Origin: a virus
DNA length: 22,974 nucleotides
Virus record (IMG/VR): IMGVR_UViG_3300050821_010343
Coordinates: 1-22,974 of that record
Direction: 5' to 3' (one strand)
Both the position numbers and the translations under genes were made by a program. A model generated the notes under the pieces. It was given only the letters and a program-made list of their open reading frames with translations. It did not search any database and was not told the origin of the DNA. Of this stretch, positions 1 through 8,125 are shown one piece after another; the stretch's first letter is position 1, and every line of letters starts with the position of its first letter.

Positions 1-173
1 CGATCGACAGCGCTCCGGCCGGCACGTGCCATTACACCGCGGCCCCCGGTAATTTCCCCAGCCCCGGCACGTTCCTCGCGCAGATCACGGCCACGTGGTC
101 GAGCAGCCAGGTGCTCACATGGACGGGCATCAAGATCATCGTCGAGCCGACGCTTCCCAAATCGATCAACTGA
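1..173 (+). CDS. Phage structural protein, C-terminal fragment
   Basis: The open frame enters at base 3 and runs 56 codons to a TGA at 171-173; the start lies left of the window. The fragment is beta-rich. The stretch around GTFLAQITATW followed by a short strand ending IIVEP resembles the end of Ig-like or BppU-type beta domains in small siphovirus virion proteins encoded between portal and protease genes. The link is from general sequence style; no catalytic motif is visible. It is followed after one base by the next start, so the two genes are probably co-translated. Confidence 0.5.
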   Translation, partial: IDSAPAGTCHYTAAPGNFPSPGTFLAQITATWSSSQVLTWTGIKIIVEPTLPKSIN

Positions 174-174
174 T

Positions 175-336
175 ATGATTACCGGCTCCAAATCCCCCTA
201 CTACGAAGAGACCGAGTGCAAATGCGGGGCAAAGATCAGCCGCCGGAAAGGCATCCCGAACCCCATCTGCGCGTCCTGCAGGCAGAAGAAAGACCGCGAG
301 CGCAAGCGAGTTCTGCACATATCCAAGAAGGCTTGA
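175..336 (+). CDS. Small zinc-ribbon-like protein, 53 aa
   Basis: This ATG-TGA frame starts one base after the preceding stop. The product has two cysteine pairs, CKCG near residue 15 and CASC near residue 32, and a very basic tail (KKDRERKRV). That pattern fits a small zinc ribbon or treble-clef fold that binds nucleic acid or a protein partner. There is no SD before the start, as for the structural genes downstream. Its role is unknown. The position just before the head module suggests a DNA-packaging accessory or small regulator, which is inference only. Confidence 0.5.
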   Translation: MITGSKSPYYEETECKCGAKISRRKGIPNPICASCRQKKDRERKRVLHISKKA

Positions 337-354
337 CGTTTCTATAGTTAAGGT

Positions 355-927
355 ATGAATAACAAACTACTTATCGGTCTCGCACTTGTTGCGGGCATAG
401 TCGGAGGAGTGGTCGGGGTTTTTGCAGTAAATCAACTAACGTCGAGTCAGTTGGGGGGCGACTTTGCGGGCGGCATCACGCCGAGCAATCTGTTCAGCGC
501 GAACGTGAGCGCGAACAGCGTCACGCCGAACCTGTCGAACATGTACCTGAACGGCGGCATCAGCGTCGGCGGCACGGCGGCGAACAACCAGATCCCGGTG
601 GTCTACACGGCCACGACCGTGTATCCGGCATCGGCGGTGACGCTTGGTCCTATCCAGGCAACCACGTCGACCACGAGCACCGCGGTTTCGTTTACTGCTA
701 CCGGGTTTTCGGTCGGCGATGCGTGCGAAGTCGCGTATAACGGCAATGGCACTTCGACGACACCGTTCGGCGCAGATGCATTCATCACATCGGTAAGCGG
801 CAACGCGGCCACGGCGACGGTAACGTTCTGGAATGGCAATTCGGCCTCCCTGACCCTTACCGCTACGAGCACCGTAACCGGCGTATCGAGCACGCTCAAG
901 ACCACCTGCTTCCATACCGGCGTCTAG
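355..927 (+). CDS. Membrane-anchored Ser/Thr/Ala-rich protein, 190 aa
   Basis: The N-terminus is a short polar start (MNNK), then a hydrophobic glycine-rich helix at about residues 4-26 (LLIGLALVAGIVGGVVGVFA), read as a signal anchor. The rest is low-complexity and rich in Thr, Ser, Ala and Gly with alternating hydrophobics, so it is probably beta-structured and exposed. Two cysteines (in DACEV and TTCFH) could form a disulfide. No family is recognised. It sits directly upstream of the prohead protease. A membrane-anchored protein is unusual there, so it could be a virion surface protein or a lysogeny-expressed envelope protein. The start has at most a weak AAGG upstream. Confidence 0.6.
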   Translation: MNNKLLIGLALVAGIVGGVVGVFAVNQLTSSQLGGDFAGGITPSNLFSANVSANSVTPNLSNMYLNGGISVGGTAANNQIPVVYTATTVYPASAVTLGPIQATTSTTSTAVSFTATGFSVGDACEVAYNGNGTSTTPFGADAFITSVSGNAATATVTFWNGNSASLTLTATSTVTGVSSTLKTTCFHTGV

Positions 928-948
928 GTTCTCAACTATCACGAGGCA

Positions 949-2523
949 ATGGATGAACTACTCAAACAATTCACCAAAGACCTCGCCACTGACCTCAAAT
1001 CCCGCTTAACATCCCAAGAGACATCTGAGTTCATCAAGGCGACCAAAGCCTCCGGAGACGACCGGAGCTTTGAGGTCGTGATGAGCACCGCCGACGAGGA
1101 CCGCCAAGGCGACGCGCTCGACCAGTCCCGATGGGACCTGAAGTATTACACGATGAACCCGGTCGTCCTGTGGGCGCACAATTACCAGGGCTTCCCGATC
1201 GGCGTGATCGAGGACATCCAGATCGAGGGCGACAAGGCGGTCGCCACCGGGAAATTCGCGCCGGAAGGCGTGAATCCCGAAGCGGACCTGGCGTGCACGC
1301 TCTACCAGGAGAAGATCCTCCGCGCCGTTTCCCCCGGCTATATCCAAAATGACGACGGCACCCGCGAGCTCTTGGAAGTGAGCTTCTGCCCGGTTCCCGC
1401 GGGCCGCTATGCGCTCTCGTTGCGCCAGGTGGGCAAACTCGGCCTTTCCACCCGCGACCTCGTGACCAAGGGCTTTTTCTATGAAGAAAAGAAGGAGAAG
1501 TCGCCGCAGATCGGCGACCGCTGCGAGCTGGACGACGGGACGATCGGGATACTCGCAGATGACGACAAGAATCCCGGAACCCTCGTATGCGTCCCCTCGA
1601 AATCAAACAAATCCGAAACTATGAATAACGAACTGGAAAAGAAAATCAAAGCGGAACACGAACGGCACGGAAAGGCCGTCGGCAAGGCGATCGACGAGTT
1701 CGAAAAAGCAGCGTTGCCTGATGAGAAAAAAGCTCAAGGAGCCGACGAGTACGGCAAGGCGATCGACGAGTTCAAGTCCGCGATCGACGGCGAGCAGGCT
1801 GACCACCTCGACAAGTGCATGAAGGCGATTGACGAAAGCTACGAGCTGGAGGATCAGAAGCCGAAGAAATCGATCGACGAGTTCAAGTCCGACATGAAAG
1901 CCGAGCACCTGAAGCACGTCAAGGCAATCGACAAAGCGATCGACGGGTTGGAGGAAGTGGAGCATCCGGGCGACGGCGAGGATTGGAAGCCGGTTGAAGA
2001 TGCTATCCAGGAGTTCACCGAGAAAGCCCAGACTGAGCTCGCCCGCCATGAAAAGGCGCACGAGGAACTCATGCAGGAGCACGCGCCCGAGGCAGAGGAC
2101 GACGGAAAAGACGACAAGTCATTCGTTAAAACCGTGAAGGACGTATGCACCGGCAAACTTTCGGAAACCGAGATCGATGCCATTGTTAAAGCCGGCCGTT
2201 CCATTTCCGCGAAAAATCGAGACGCAATCGAGAAGGTCATCAAAGCCATCGAGGACCATCACACGGAGCATGGGAAAGCTACTGACGAAGTAACCGCGGC
2301 CCTGAAGGCCATCGTGTCTTCAGGCGACGGAGGGGAGGAACCGAAGCCGGATGAAAAATCCGGCGCGGCCCTGAACTCAAGGTCGAGCACCTCGGGAGCA
2401 TCTGCCGAGTTGGAGACTTATCTCTTCAACCAGCGGCTCGCGAGGCAGGTCAAAACTGCCGCAGAGGATGCTCTCAGACAGATCAATCAAAAGATCAAGC
2501 TGTTGCGCACTTCGGGCAGATAG
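949..2523 (+). CDS. Prohead protease with C-terminal scaffold-like region
   Basis: Residues about 40-160 match the HK97-type (U35, herpesvirus-assemblin fold) prohead serine protease that cleaves capsid and scaffold during maturation. His77 in VVLWAHNY and Ser145 in ELLEVSFCP sit where the catalytic His and Ser belong; VSPGY and the ending CPVPAGRYAL are typical. Residues about 186-217 look like a small SH3-like insert. From residue 225 the protein becomes highly charged and helical, with repeated KAIDEF-type motifs near 247, 270, 292, 308 and 325. This region resembles a fused scaffold. At 524 residues it is much longer than a bare protease of roughly 200. The major capsid gene follows 20 bases later. 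Confidence 0.85.
   Translation: MDELLKQFTKDLATDLKSRLTSQETSEFIKATKASGDDRSFEVVMSTADEDRQGDALDQSRWDLKYYTMNPVVLWAHNYQGFPIGVIEDIQIEGDKAVATGKFAPEGVNPEADLACTLYQEKILRAVSPGYIQNDDGTRELLEVSFCPVPAGRYALSLRQVGKLGLSTRDLVTKGFFYEEKKEKSPQIGDRCELDDGTIGILADDDKNPGTLVCVPSKSNKSETMNNELEKKIKAEHERHGKAVGKAIDEFEKAALPDEKKAQGADEYGKAIDEFKSAIDGEQADHLDKCMKAIDESYELEDQKPKKSIDEFKSDMKAEHLKHVKAIDKAIDGLEEVEHPGDGEDWKPVEDAIQEFTEKAQTELARHEKAHEELMQEHAPEAEDDGKDDKSFVKTVKDVCTGKLSETEIDAIVKAGRSISAKNRDAIEKVIKAIEDHHTEHGKATDEVTAALKAIVSSGDGGEEPKPDEKSGAALNSRSSTSGASAELETYLFNQRLARQVKTAAEDALRQINQKIKLLRTSGR
1621..2523 (+). CDS. Possible internal-start scaffold protein (300 aa)
   Basis: An in-frame ATG at codon 225 of the protease gene falls exactly where the protease part ends and the charged helical repeat region starts. 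The downstream context (ATGAATAACGAACTG) closely resembles the true gene start at 355 (ATGAATAACAAACTA). In phage lambda, scaffold Nu3 is made from an internal start in protease gene C, so the arrangement has precedent. There is no SD, but neighbouring structural genes lack one too. The alternative is that only the full-length protein is made and the scaffold is released by proteolysis. Confidence 0.35.
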   Translation: MNNELEKKIKAEHERHGKAVGKAIDEFEKAALPDEKKAQGADEYGKAIDEFKSAIDGEQADHLDKCMKAIDESYELEDQKPKKSIDEFKSDMKAEHLKHVKAIDKAIDGLEEVEHPGDGEDWKPVEDAIQEFTEKAQTELARHEKAHEELMQEHAPEAEDDGKDDKSFVKTVKDVCTGKLSETEIDAIVKAGRSISAKNRDAIEKVIKAIEDHHTEHGKATDEVTAALKAIVSSGDGGEEPKPDEKSGAALNSRSSTSGASAELETYLFNQRLARQVKTAAEDALRQINQKIKLLRTSGR

Positions 2524-2543
2524 ACCTATCACTCAACAAAAAA

Positions 2544-3788
2544 GTGGATAAAAAAGAAATCGTAGACGTAGTCTCCAAGACTGTCTCCGATGGGTTCAAC
2601 GACTTCATGGAGAAGTCCCTCGTTCCGACGATGGAAGAAATCTCCGTGAAGACCGCGCGCACGATCGTCGAGCAGGCCATGGTGGAGCGTGCCGTAAAAG
2701 GCCGCGACATCTCCGGCATGACGAGCGATCAGAAGATCGCCTTCGCCAAACAGGTGCAGGCCGTCTTCCGCGGCAACCGCGATGGAGCTTTGAAGGTGAA
2801 AGCCAACGAAGCGCTCATCGAAGAGCAGGATAATCGAGGCGGCTATCTGGTCGAACCGGAAGTCGCGGCGGCGATCCTTCGCATCGCGGCCTCAGTCGGT
2901 ACGATCCTCAAGCAGGCGCAGAACTGGCCGATGAAGACCGATGAATTGGGCATCCCCAATTACACCGGCTCCTTCCTCACCGGTTCCTACATCGGGGTCG
3001 ATCTCCCTGGCACCGTCACCGGACTCACGTTCGGCCAGGCGGTCCTCATCGCCCGCAAGTGGCAGCTCGCGTTCACCGTTGGCAACGACCTTTTGGCCGA
3101 TGCTTCGGTGCAACTCGCGGACTGGCTTATGGCGATGGCAGGCGAGGCGCTCGCGAACATGATCGACCAGCAGGGATTTGTCGGCGGCGGCACCGTCGCA
3201 GGCGTGACCTACGCGGGTCCGTTCGTCGGTATAATGAATACCGCGAACGTCAACACGTACTATCTCGGCAATTCCTCCACCTCGGGCAACACTGCGTACA
3301 GCAAGTTCGACCCGGTGAAGGATACGACGAACATCATCGCGCAGCTTGAAGAGTCGATCCTCGACGGCGCCGCATTCTACATGCACCGCACCGTCTGGGC
3401 GCTCTGCGCTCAGGTGCTCGCTTCGACGTCAGGCATTCCGTACTTGTTCTTGGGCGGGTTCGCAAAAGGTTCCGAACTCGACAAAGATCCGTACGGCGGC
3501 CCGATCGTCCCGGCGGGACACATGGGAGGCTTCCCGGTGTATACGAACCGGTGGCTCCCCCAGGCGTCGACCACGGCGGCAAACACGCCGTTCATGATCT
3601 TCGGCAACCTCAAGGCGTGCGCATTCGGCGACAAGGGCGACCTCCGCGTCGCGCAGTTCGAGTCAGGCTCGTTCGGCGGCAAGGAGATCGCGCTCGCAGA
3701 CCAGCGCGGCATCGTTTACAAGCACCGCCACGCGTTCGTGGTCGTGCTCCCCAAGGCGTTCGTGGTCATCAGCACATCGGTGTCCTAG
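2544..3788 (+). CDS. Major capsid protein, HK97 fold
   Basis: This 414-residue protein has the normal HK97-family layout. A charged helical N-terminal delta-like domain (about residues 1-95) is followed by the signature start of the mature capsid, GGYLVEPEVAAAILRI, near residue 99. The mid-region WQLAFTVGNDLLADASVQL and the C-terminal segment IVYKHRHAFVVVLPKAFVVI also fit. The delta-like domain is probably removed by the upstream protease. The start is a GTG (2544-2546) with no SD; it gives an N-terminus of charged helix, MDKKEIVDVV. The protein forms the icosahedral shell. A separate scaffold-like region in the protease means the phage may have two scaffold elements. Confidence 0.92.
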   Translation: MDKKEIVDVVSKTVSDGFNDFMEKSLVPTMEEISVKTARTIVEQAMVERAVKGRDISGMTSDQKIAFAKQVQAVFRGNRDGALKVKANEALIEEQDNRGGYLVEPEVAAAILRIAASVGTILKQAQNWPMKTDELGIPNYTGSFLTGSYIGVDLPGTVTGLTFGQAVLIARKWQLAFTVGNDLLADASVQLADWLMAMAGEALANMIDQQGFVGGGTVAGVTYAGPFVGIMNTANVNTYYLGNSSTSGNTAYSKFDPVKDTTNIIAQLEESILDGAAFYMHRTVWALCAQVLASTSGIPYLFLGGFAKGSELDKDPYGGPIVPAGHMGGFPVYTNRWLPQASTTAANTPFMIFGNLKACAFGDKGDLRVAQFESGSFGGKEIALADQRGIVYKHRHAFVVVLPKAFVVISTSVS

Positions 3789-3937
3789 TTCGCTTCAATC
3801 CGCTTCCGGCGCGCGCTGATTCCTCGGCGTGTGCCGGTTGCCGACCGGGAAAATAAACCCGCCCGTGAAGCGCGCAAGCGTTTCATCCCTTCCGATTAAA
3901 GTCGATGGAAGGCAGGGGCCAACACATTAGCAATCAC

Positions 3938-4600
3938 ATGCGTGGTTCCATTTATGACGATGTAGCGTTCCAGGGAGGCGTCAGCCTCGCTCCGCAATCG
4001 TTTTCGGGATCTTCGGCCGTCAACGGTAACACCGTGCCGACCACGGGCTTCACTGACGCCGTGATCCGCGCCTATGGCGCCGCTCCGAGCGGATCGCCGA
4101 CCGCCGCGTCCCTTGTCGTGACTCTTCAGGAGTCCGCGAACGGGACGACCGGCTGGACGAACGCGCTGGACAACACCGGCGTCGTGATCGGGTTCACCCT
4201 CAGCGCTCTTTTGAGCATTACGGGCAACACGACCAGCGGCTCCAACCAGGTGGCCTCCGTGAACACCACGACCGGCTTGTACGTCGGCCAGTCGGTGAGC
4301 GGCACCGGCATTCCCGCCGGGACCGTCATCACGGCCGTCAGCGTTGGTGCGACGACCTCGTCCATCACGTTGAGCGCGAACGCCACTGCTACGAACACCG
4401 GCACCGCTTTGACTCTCTCCACCGAGGGCGAAGCGCGCATCGAAGGCCTCAACCTTAATCGGAAGGCATTTCTTCGGGCGGTCATCACGCCGAGTTTCAC
4501 GGCCGGCACGTCCCCCGCGATCCTTGGCTATGCCGAGATCGTCCAGGGCGGTCCTGCCCAGCAGTTGCCCGTTCAGGGCTTGGCGACTTCGAACACCTAG
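3938..4600 (+). CDS. Probable capsid decoration or head-associated protein
   Basis: The frame is open from an ATG at 3905, but ATG 3938 is preferred. The 11 residues before it are not domain-like, and the CAC-ATG context matches neighbouring starts. The body is a beta-rich protein (VVTLQESANGTTGW, then RKAFLRAVITPSF and AILGYAEIVQGG), a pattern common to small head proteins encoded after the capsid gene. An extra beta module, about 4216-4420, interrupts it (GNTTSGSNQVASVNTTTG to TNTGTALTL). A related module occurs in the next gene. Its role as a decoration protein is inferred from position and style, not from a recognised family. Confidence 0.6.
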   Translation: MRGSIYDDVAFQGGVSLAPQSFSGSSAVNGNTVPTTGFTDAVIRAYGAAPSGSPTAASLVVTLQESANGTTGWTNALDNTGVVIGFTLSALLSITGNTTSGSNQVASVNTTTGLYVGQSVSGTGIPAGTVITAVSVGATTSSITLSANATATNTGTALTLSTEGEARIEGLNLNRKAFLRAVITPSFTAGTSPAILGYAEIVQGGPAQQLPVQGLATSNT

Positions 4601-4625
4601 CAATAGGCGCTCGAACCTTCGCTCC

Positions 4626-4675
4626 CATGGCACTTCCGGTGAGGTAAGTGCCATGTCGCGAGGGAAATTCCCTCG
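4626..4675 (+). promoter_or_regulatory. Two adjacent hairpins between head genes
   Basis: A 10-bp perfect stem (CATGGCACTT at 4626-4635 with AAGTGCCATG at 4646-4655, 10-base loop) is followed by a second near-perfect inverted repeat (CGAGGGAA at 4659-4666 with TTCCCTCG at 4668-4675). The second ends five bases before the start of the connector gene. The T-run after it is only three bases, so this is a weak terminator at best. It may be an attenuator or RNA-processing site separating abundant head mRNA from the neck genes. Confidence 0.4.
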
Positions 4676-4680
4676 TTTCA

Positions 4681-5550
4681 ATGACCACCACAGAAAAAGT
4701 CTATCCCTATGCTTTGACCACCTTGCAAAGGTGTAAGGACCGTCTCGACATCAAAATCGATGACCACGATGCGGTTTTGACGCGCATGATCAATTCCGTC
4801 ACCGACTATATCGAACGCGAATGCGGCAAGACCGGCCTCGAGTCGTTTCCGAATGACGGCCATTTCATACAAAAAACATACACGAACGAGGTCTATACGG
4901 CGCGCGGAAGGAAGCAGGAGCGCCTCGTGCTCCGCAATTCGCCCGTCACGTATCTCATCGTTACCGGCAATCTCACGTCAGGTTCCGCCACCGTTGCAAG
5001 CGCATCGCCGACGACCGGCATCGTGGCGGGAATGCCGCTCTACAACATCCAGGGCCTCTTTCCGCAGGGCACCACCGTTCTTTCTGCGACCACCAATTCG
5101 ATCACGATGAGCCAGCCGGCAAGCATCAGCATGACCGGCGCCGTGTTCGAGATCAGCGGCCTCATTTCCTTCCAGTGGCGCTCGGGCACGCCCAGCAATC
5201 CGAATTGGACGAGCTTCATCACCGACCAATATGAGCTTGACCAGATGGGACGCTCCGGCATCATCCGCGTCTACGGCTCGATTCCCGGTCTCTACAACAA
5301 CATGATCCGCGCGACCTACGTGGCTGGATACCCCGAGGACTGGCAGAACGCAGGCAACGGCGGCAGTCACCAGGTTCCCAGCGATCTCACGAACCTCTGC
5401 GAAAACCTCGTTGTCCGGATATACAAGCGGCGCCAGCTCGACGGTAAGGCAAGCGAAAACATCCAGGGCGCAACGACCGCCTGGCGCGATGCGCTCGACG
5501 GGTTCGACCAGAACATTATCAATAATTACCGCCGTCCAACCATCTTTTAA
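4681..5550 (+). CDS. Head-tail connector (gp6-like adaptor) with beta insertion
   Basis: The N-terminal part (YPYALTTLQRCKDRLDI, then HDAVLTRMINSVTDYIERECG) is the helical signature of phage gp6-like head-tail connector proteins, which form the ring below the portal. The C-terminal part (PSDLTNLCENLVVRIYKRR) completes the adaptor. The normal loop is enlarged by a beta module, about 4957-5156 (TGNLTSGSATVASASPTTG to SMTGAVFEISG), related to the module in the preceding gene. This makes the protein 289 residues, against roughly 100-200 for simple adaptors. ATG 4681 is chosen because the upstream in-frame ATG at 4648 lies inside the hairpin and adds non-domain residues. Confidence 0.8.
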   Translation: MTTTEKVYPYALTTLQRCKDRLDIKIDDHDAVLTRMINSVTDYIERECGKTGLESFPNDGHFIQKTYTNEVYTARGRKQERLVLRNSPVTYLIVTGNLTSGSATVASASPTTGIVAGMPLYNIQGLFPQGTTVLSATTNSITMSQPASISMTGAVFEISGLISFQWRSGTPSNPNWTSFITDQYELDQMGRSGIIRVYGSIPGLYNNMIRATYVAGYPEDWQNAGNGGSHQVPSDLTNLCENLVVRIYKRRQLDGKASENIQGATTAWRDALDGFDQNIINNYRRPTIF

Positions 5551-5554
5551 ACCA

Positions 5555-6025
5555 ATGGCCGATACGCAATTTCGCGTCACAATTCCCAACCTCCCGAAGC
5601 TCCAGGCCGCGCTTGCGGATTACCCCGCCATCTCCGCGCCGATCATCCAGCGCGCCATCGTGGCCGCACAGGCGATCCTCGCGAAGTTCACGACCGCCGC
5701 GACCGTTCCCATCCGTACTGGATACCTTGTGCAGAACTGGGCGTTCGAAGTGGGAAATCTCATGGCGCGATGGTATCCGAAGGCGAGCTACGCGCCCTAC
5801 GTCGAGTTCGGCACCGCGCCGCACGAGATCCGGCCGGTGAACAAGCGCGTGCTCGCGAACGCGCAGACGGGGACAATTTACGGCACGCTTGTCCACCACC
5901 CCGGAACCAAGGCAAATCCTTTCATGGAACGGATCGTCGCATCGGCACAGCCGGACATCGACGTGCTGTTCGGTACTGCGCTCGACCAGGTCGCCCAAGC
6001 TATCGCATCACAAGCCAATGAGTAA
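5555..6025 (+). CDS. HK97 gp10-like neck / tail-completion protein
   Basis: This 156-residue protein carries the typical gp10-family pattern. A helical N-terminus comes first (PNLPKLQAALADY), then an RTGYLVQNW motif, then the YAPYVEFGTAPHEIRPV signature and a C-terminal NPFMERIVASAQPDI. Members act at the head-tail joining interface. The ATG is four bases after the connector stop and the 3' end overlaps the next gene by eight bases, indicating translational coupling. An in-frame upstream ATG at 5411 lies inside the connector gene and is rejected. No SD is present. Confidence 0.82.
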   Translation: MADTQFRVTIPNLPKLQAALADYPAISAPIIQRAIVAAQAILAKFTTAATVPIRTGYLVQNWAFEVGNLMARWYPKASYAPYVEFGTAPHEIRPVNKRVLANAQTGTIYGTLVHHPGTKANPFMERIVASAQPDIDVLFGTALDQVAQAIASQANE

Positions 6026-6482
6026 CACCCCCGCCCAGAACATCAAGCAGTCAATCATCACCGATCTTCAGTCGCTCGTAGCGAGCGGCGTGTTGGGCTC
6101 GGTCGCCGCCGACGATTTCACAAAGCTCAACCCGCTCGACCGCACCTGGGGAGCATTCCCGGCCGCGCTCGTCATACCGCCGACCGTCGGCCAATCCGAG
6201 TATGAGGACACCGCGACGAACCTTCGCGAATACACATGGTACGTCATGGTGGTCACGACCCCGGACAACCTGCCGGCAACCGATCCCACGTATCTCGAAA
6301 GCCTGATTGATAGCACACTCCAGGCGTTTGATAACGACGTGACCTTGCAGGGCATGGCAGTCGGCGGCGTGTCGCCGGCAGTGCTCGACCCTCCGGGGCC
6401 TGTGAGTAGCGGCTCAGTGACTTATGTCGTTTACTACATTACACTTAAAGCACGGACCCTTGTCCCCGGATTGGTTCAATAA
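6018..6482 (+). CDS. Tail terminator-like protein
   Basis: The 154-residue product starts within the last codons of the gp10-like gene (ATGAGTAA overlap). It has a mixed alpha/beta pattern: a helix NIKQSIITDLQSLV, strands AFPAALVIPP and YTWYVMVVTT, a helix LESLIDSTLQAF, and a final strand SVTYVVYYITLKAR. That order resembles small siphovirus tail terminator proteins, which cap the tail tube before head joining. Position between the neck and tail-tube genes supports the assignment. Sequence identity to a named family is not obvious by eye. Confidence 0.6.
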   Translation: MSNTPAQNIKQSIITDLQSLVASGVLGSVAADDFTKLNPLDRTWGAFPAALVIPPTVGQSEYEDTATNLREYTWYVMVVTTPDNLPATDPTYLESLIDSTLQAFDNDVTLQGMAVGGVSPAVLDPPGPVSSGSVTYVVYYITLKARTLVPGLVQ

Positions 6483-6499
6483 ACTAACTCATCACATAC

Positions 6500-6754
6500 A
6501 TGGATATTCCAGATGTCAGCAACAAAATGATCGATGGGGATTCAGTCAATAACAAGGATGTGCAGCCCACGACCGCTATCGCGGCGTCCGTCCTTGAGAA
6601 CGATTATTTCTACCCCGAGGCGAACGGCTATAAGTCAATCACGATCCGCGCGGCCACGCTTCAGGACGCCCAGAAGATCTATCTCGCAAAACGGATACCG
6701 GTGAAGCCGGAACCTGAAAAGGTCGAAGCAGCATCAGAAAACAATAAAGAATAA
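6500..6754 (+). CDS. Small hypothetical tail-module protein, 84 aa
   Basis: A short acidic protein sits between the terminator-like gene and the tail-tube gene, with the next start two bases after its stop. A central segment (NGYKSITIRAATLQDAQKIY) looks like one strand followed by a helix. The C-terminus is charged and probably disordered (KPEPEKVEAASENN). No family is recognised. Conserved position and tight spacing make it a real gene, perhaps a small accessory of tail-tube assembly. Confidence 0.6.
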   Translation: MDIPDVSNKMIDGDSVNNKDVQPTTAIAASVLENDYFYPEANGYKSITIRAATLQDAQKIYLAKRIPVKPEPEKVEAASENNKE

Positions 6755-6756
6755 TC

Positions 6757-7761
6757 ATGTCAGTAAAAGGAATCGGCAGACTATTTTCCTTCGGAGTGGC
6801 CGTGGAGGACACTCGCGGAACCGCAGAATCGACCGCGGAGTATTGGCTTCCGTTCGATGAGCTGAGCTTCGATGAGAAGTTCGAAAACGCCATCGCCGAC
6901 CAGTCCGTAGGCGTCGTCGAGAACGCGATCAACGAATACCGCGTCAAGAATTACGCCGACGGAACCTTCAAGGTCCCGATGATGGACCGGAGTACCGGCG
7001 AGCTGTTCTATAGCCTGTTTGGCGGGTACGCGGTCGGAACGCACGCCGGGGAATCGATCGTCTACGACCATACGTTTACCGTCGGAGAGTCGGCACAGCA
7101 CCAGTCGCTCACCTTCTTCATCCACGATCCGCTGTCCGGTACGGACTATTCGCACGCGAACGGCGTCATCCATAAGATGGAGCTCGACGCGGAGCTGAAG
7201 AAGTTCGTCACGCTCTCGCTTTCCGCGCGGGCGCAGAAGGGTGTTTCGCAGTCGAGCTTCAGCCCGTCGATATTGTCGGAGAACCGCTTCATCCCGCAAT
7301 ACATGACGTTCAAGTACGCGACGACCGCGGCCGGTCTATCCGGCGCGACGGCAATCGCTCTCAAGAGCATCAAACTCACGGTGGACGAGAATATCGAAGA
7401 TCAGGAGGTGCTCGGCAACGTCGCCCCCGCGGACTTCCTCAACAAGGAATTCAAGGTCGAGGGCCAACTCGAATGCATCTATCAGAACCTGACGGACTTC
7501 AAGAACGTCGCCCTTGCGACGCCGAACGTCGGCCAGGCGATGCTCATCGATCTCGTAAACAGTGATGTCACGCTCGGCAGTGCGGCACATCCCGAATTGA
7601 AGATCACGCTTAATCAGGTGTTCTTCTCTGAGTACAGCAGACCGATCAAGGTCAAGGATCTCGTGTATCAAACCGTCAAGTTCCGTGGGACTTATAAGCT
7701 CGCGGACTCGGCAATGATCACCGCAGTTTTGACCAACTTGGTCGCGACCTACGCTTCGTAA
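6757..7761 (+). CDS. Major tail tube protein
   Basis: This 334-residue protein fits the siphovirus tail-tube family: an N-terminal GIGRLFSFGVAVEDTRGT, an extended beta-rich body, repeated strand motifs such as KMELDAELKKFVTLSLSARA, and a late IKSIKLTVDENIEDQEVL-like strand pair. Tail-tube proteins stack as hexameric rings around the tape measure. Position, two bases after the small upstream gene and directly before the frameshifted chaperone genes, is the canonical place for this protein. The start has no SD. Confidence 0.82.
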   Translation: MSVKGIGRLFSFGVAVEDTRGTAESTAEYWLPFDELSFDEKFENAIADQSVGVVENAINEYRVKNYADGTFKVPMMDRSTGELFYSLFGGYAVGTHAGESIVYDHTFTVGESAQHQSLTFFIHDPLSGTDYSHANGVIHKMELDAELKKFVTLSLSARAQKGVSQSSFSPSILSENRFIPQYMTFKYATTAAGLSGATAIALKSIKLTVDENIEDQEVLGNVAPADFLNKEFKVEGQLECIYQNLTDFKNVALATPNVGQAMLIDLVNSDVTLGSAAHPELKITLNQVFFSEYSRPIKVKDLVYQTVKFRGTYKLADSAMITAVLTNLVATYAS

Positions 7762-7819
7762 AGAAAAAGAGCGGTCGTCAGCCGCTCCTCGTGTAACAAA
7801 AATCCTCACCATAACAACA

Positions 7820-8125
7820 ATGTCAGATCGCGAAACGAAAGAGATTGAGACACCGCTCGGACACAAAGCGGTCGTGAAAACATTCCTCACGGGCCGCGAA
7901 GTGGATGCCATCCTTGGCGATCTCTTCAAGGATCAGCAGTCGGGCGAGAAGCCCAGCGTCCCGATGACGCTCGGCATCCAGCGGAACAACAAGCTCATCG
8001 AAGCCGCCGTGGTTTCCTTCGATGGAAGCGCGGAAAATATCTTTGAGCGCGTGCAGGATCTTCCCGCGTCGGAAAAGGCGTTCATCCTCAAGCAGGTTCA
8101 GGAACTCGCAGGCGGAAATTTTTAG
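7820..8125 (+). CDS. Tail assembly chaperone, short form (gpG-like)
   Basis: The 101-residue zero-frame product has the usual acidic, largely helical character of the short tail-assembly chaperone (FLTGREVDAILGDLF, then IFERVQDLPASEKAF). Chaperones of this class bind the tape measure and recruit tail-tube subunits; they are not in the finished virion. The frame ends at TAG 8123-8125, directly after a slippery AAATTTT, so a fraction of ribosomes should continue in the -1 frame. The start ATG follows an A/C-rich leader (CCATAACAACA) with no SD. Confidence 0.85.
   Translation: MSDRETKEIETPLGHKAVVKTFLTGREVDAILGDLFKDQQSGEKPSVPMTLGIQRNNKLIEAAVVSFDGSAENIFERVQDLPASEKAFILKQVQELAGGNF

Noticed and set aside
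3789-3937. Strong terminator after the major capsid gene
   Set aside because: Only short GC stems (CCGGT/ACCGG) without a following T-run.
3896-4681. 261-codon minus-strand open frame
   Set aside because: Antisense to the decoration-like gene; Arg/Gly-rich composition typical of a GC-rich shadow.
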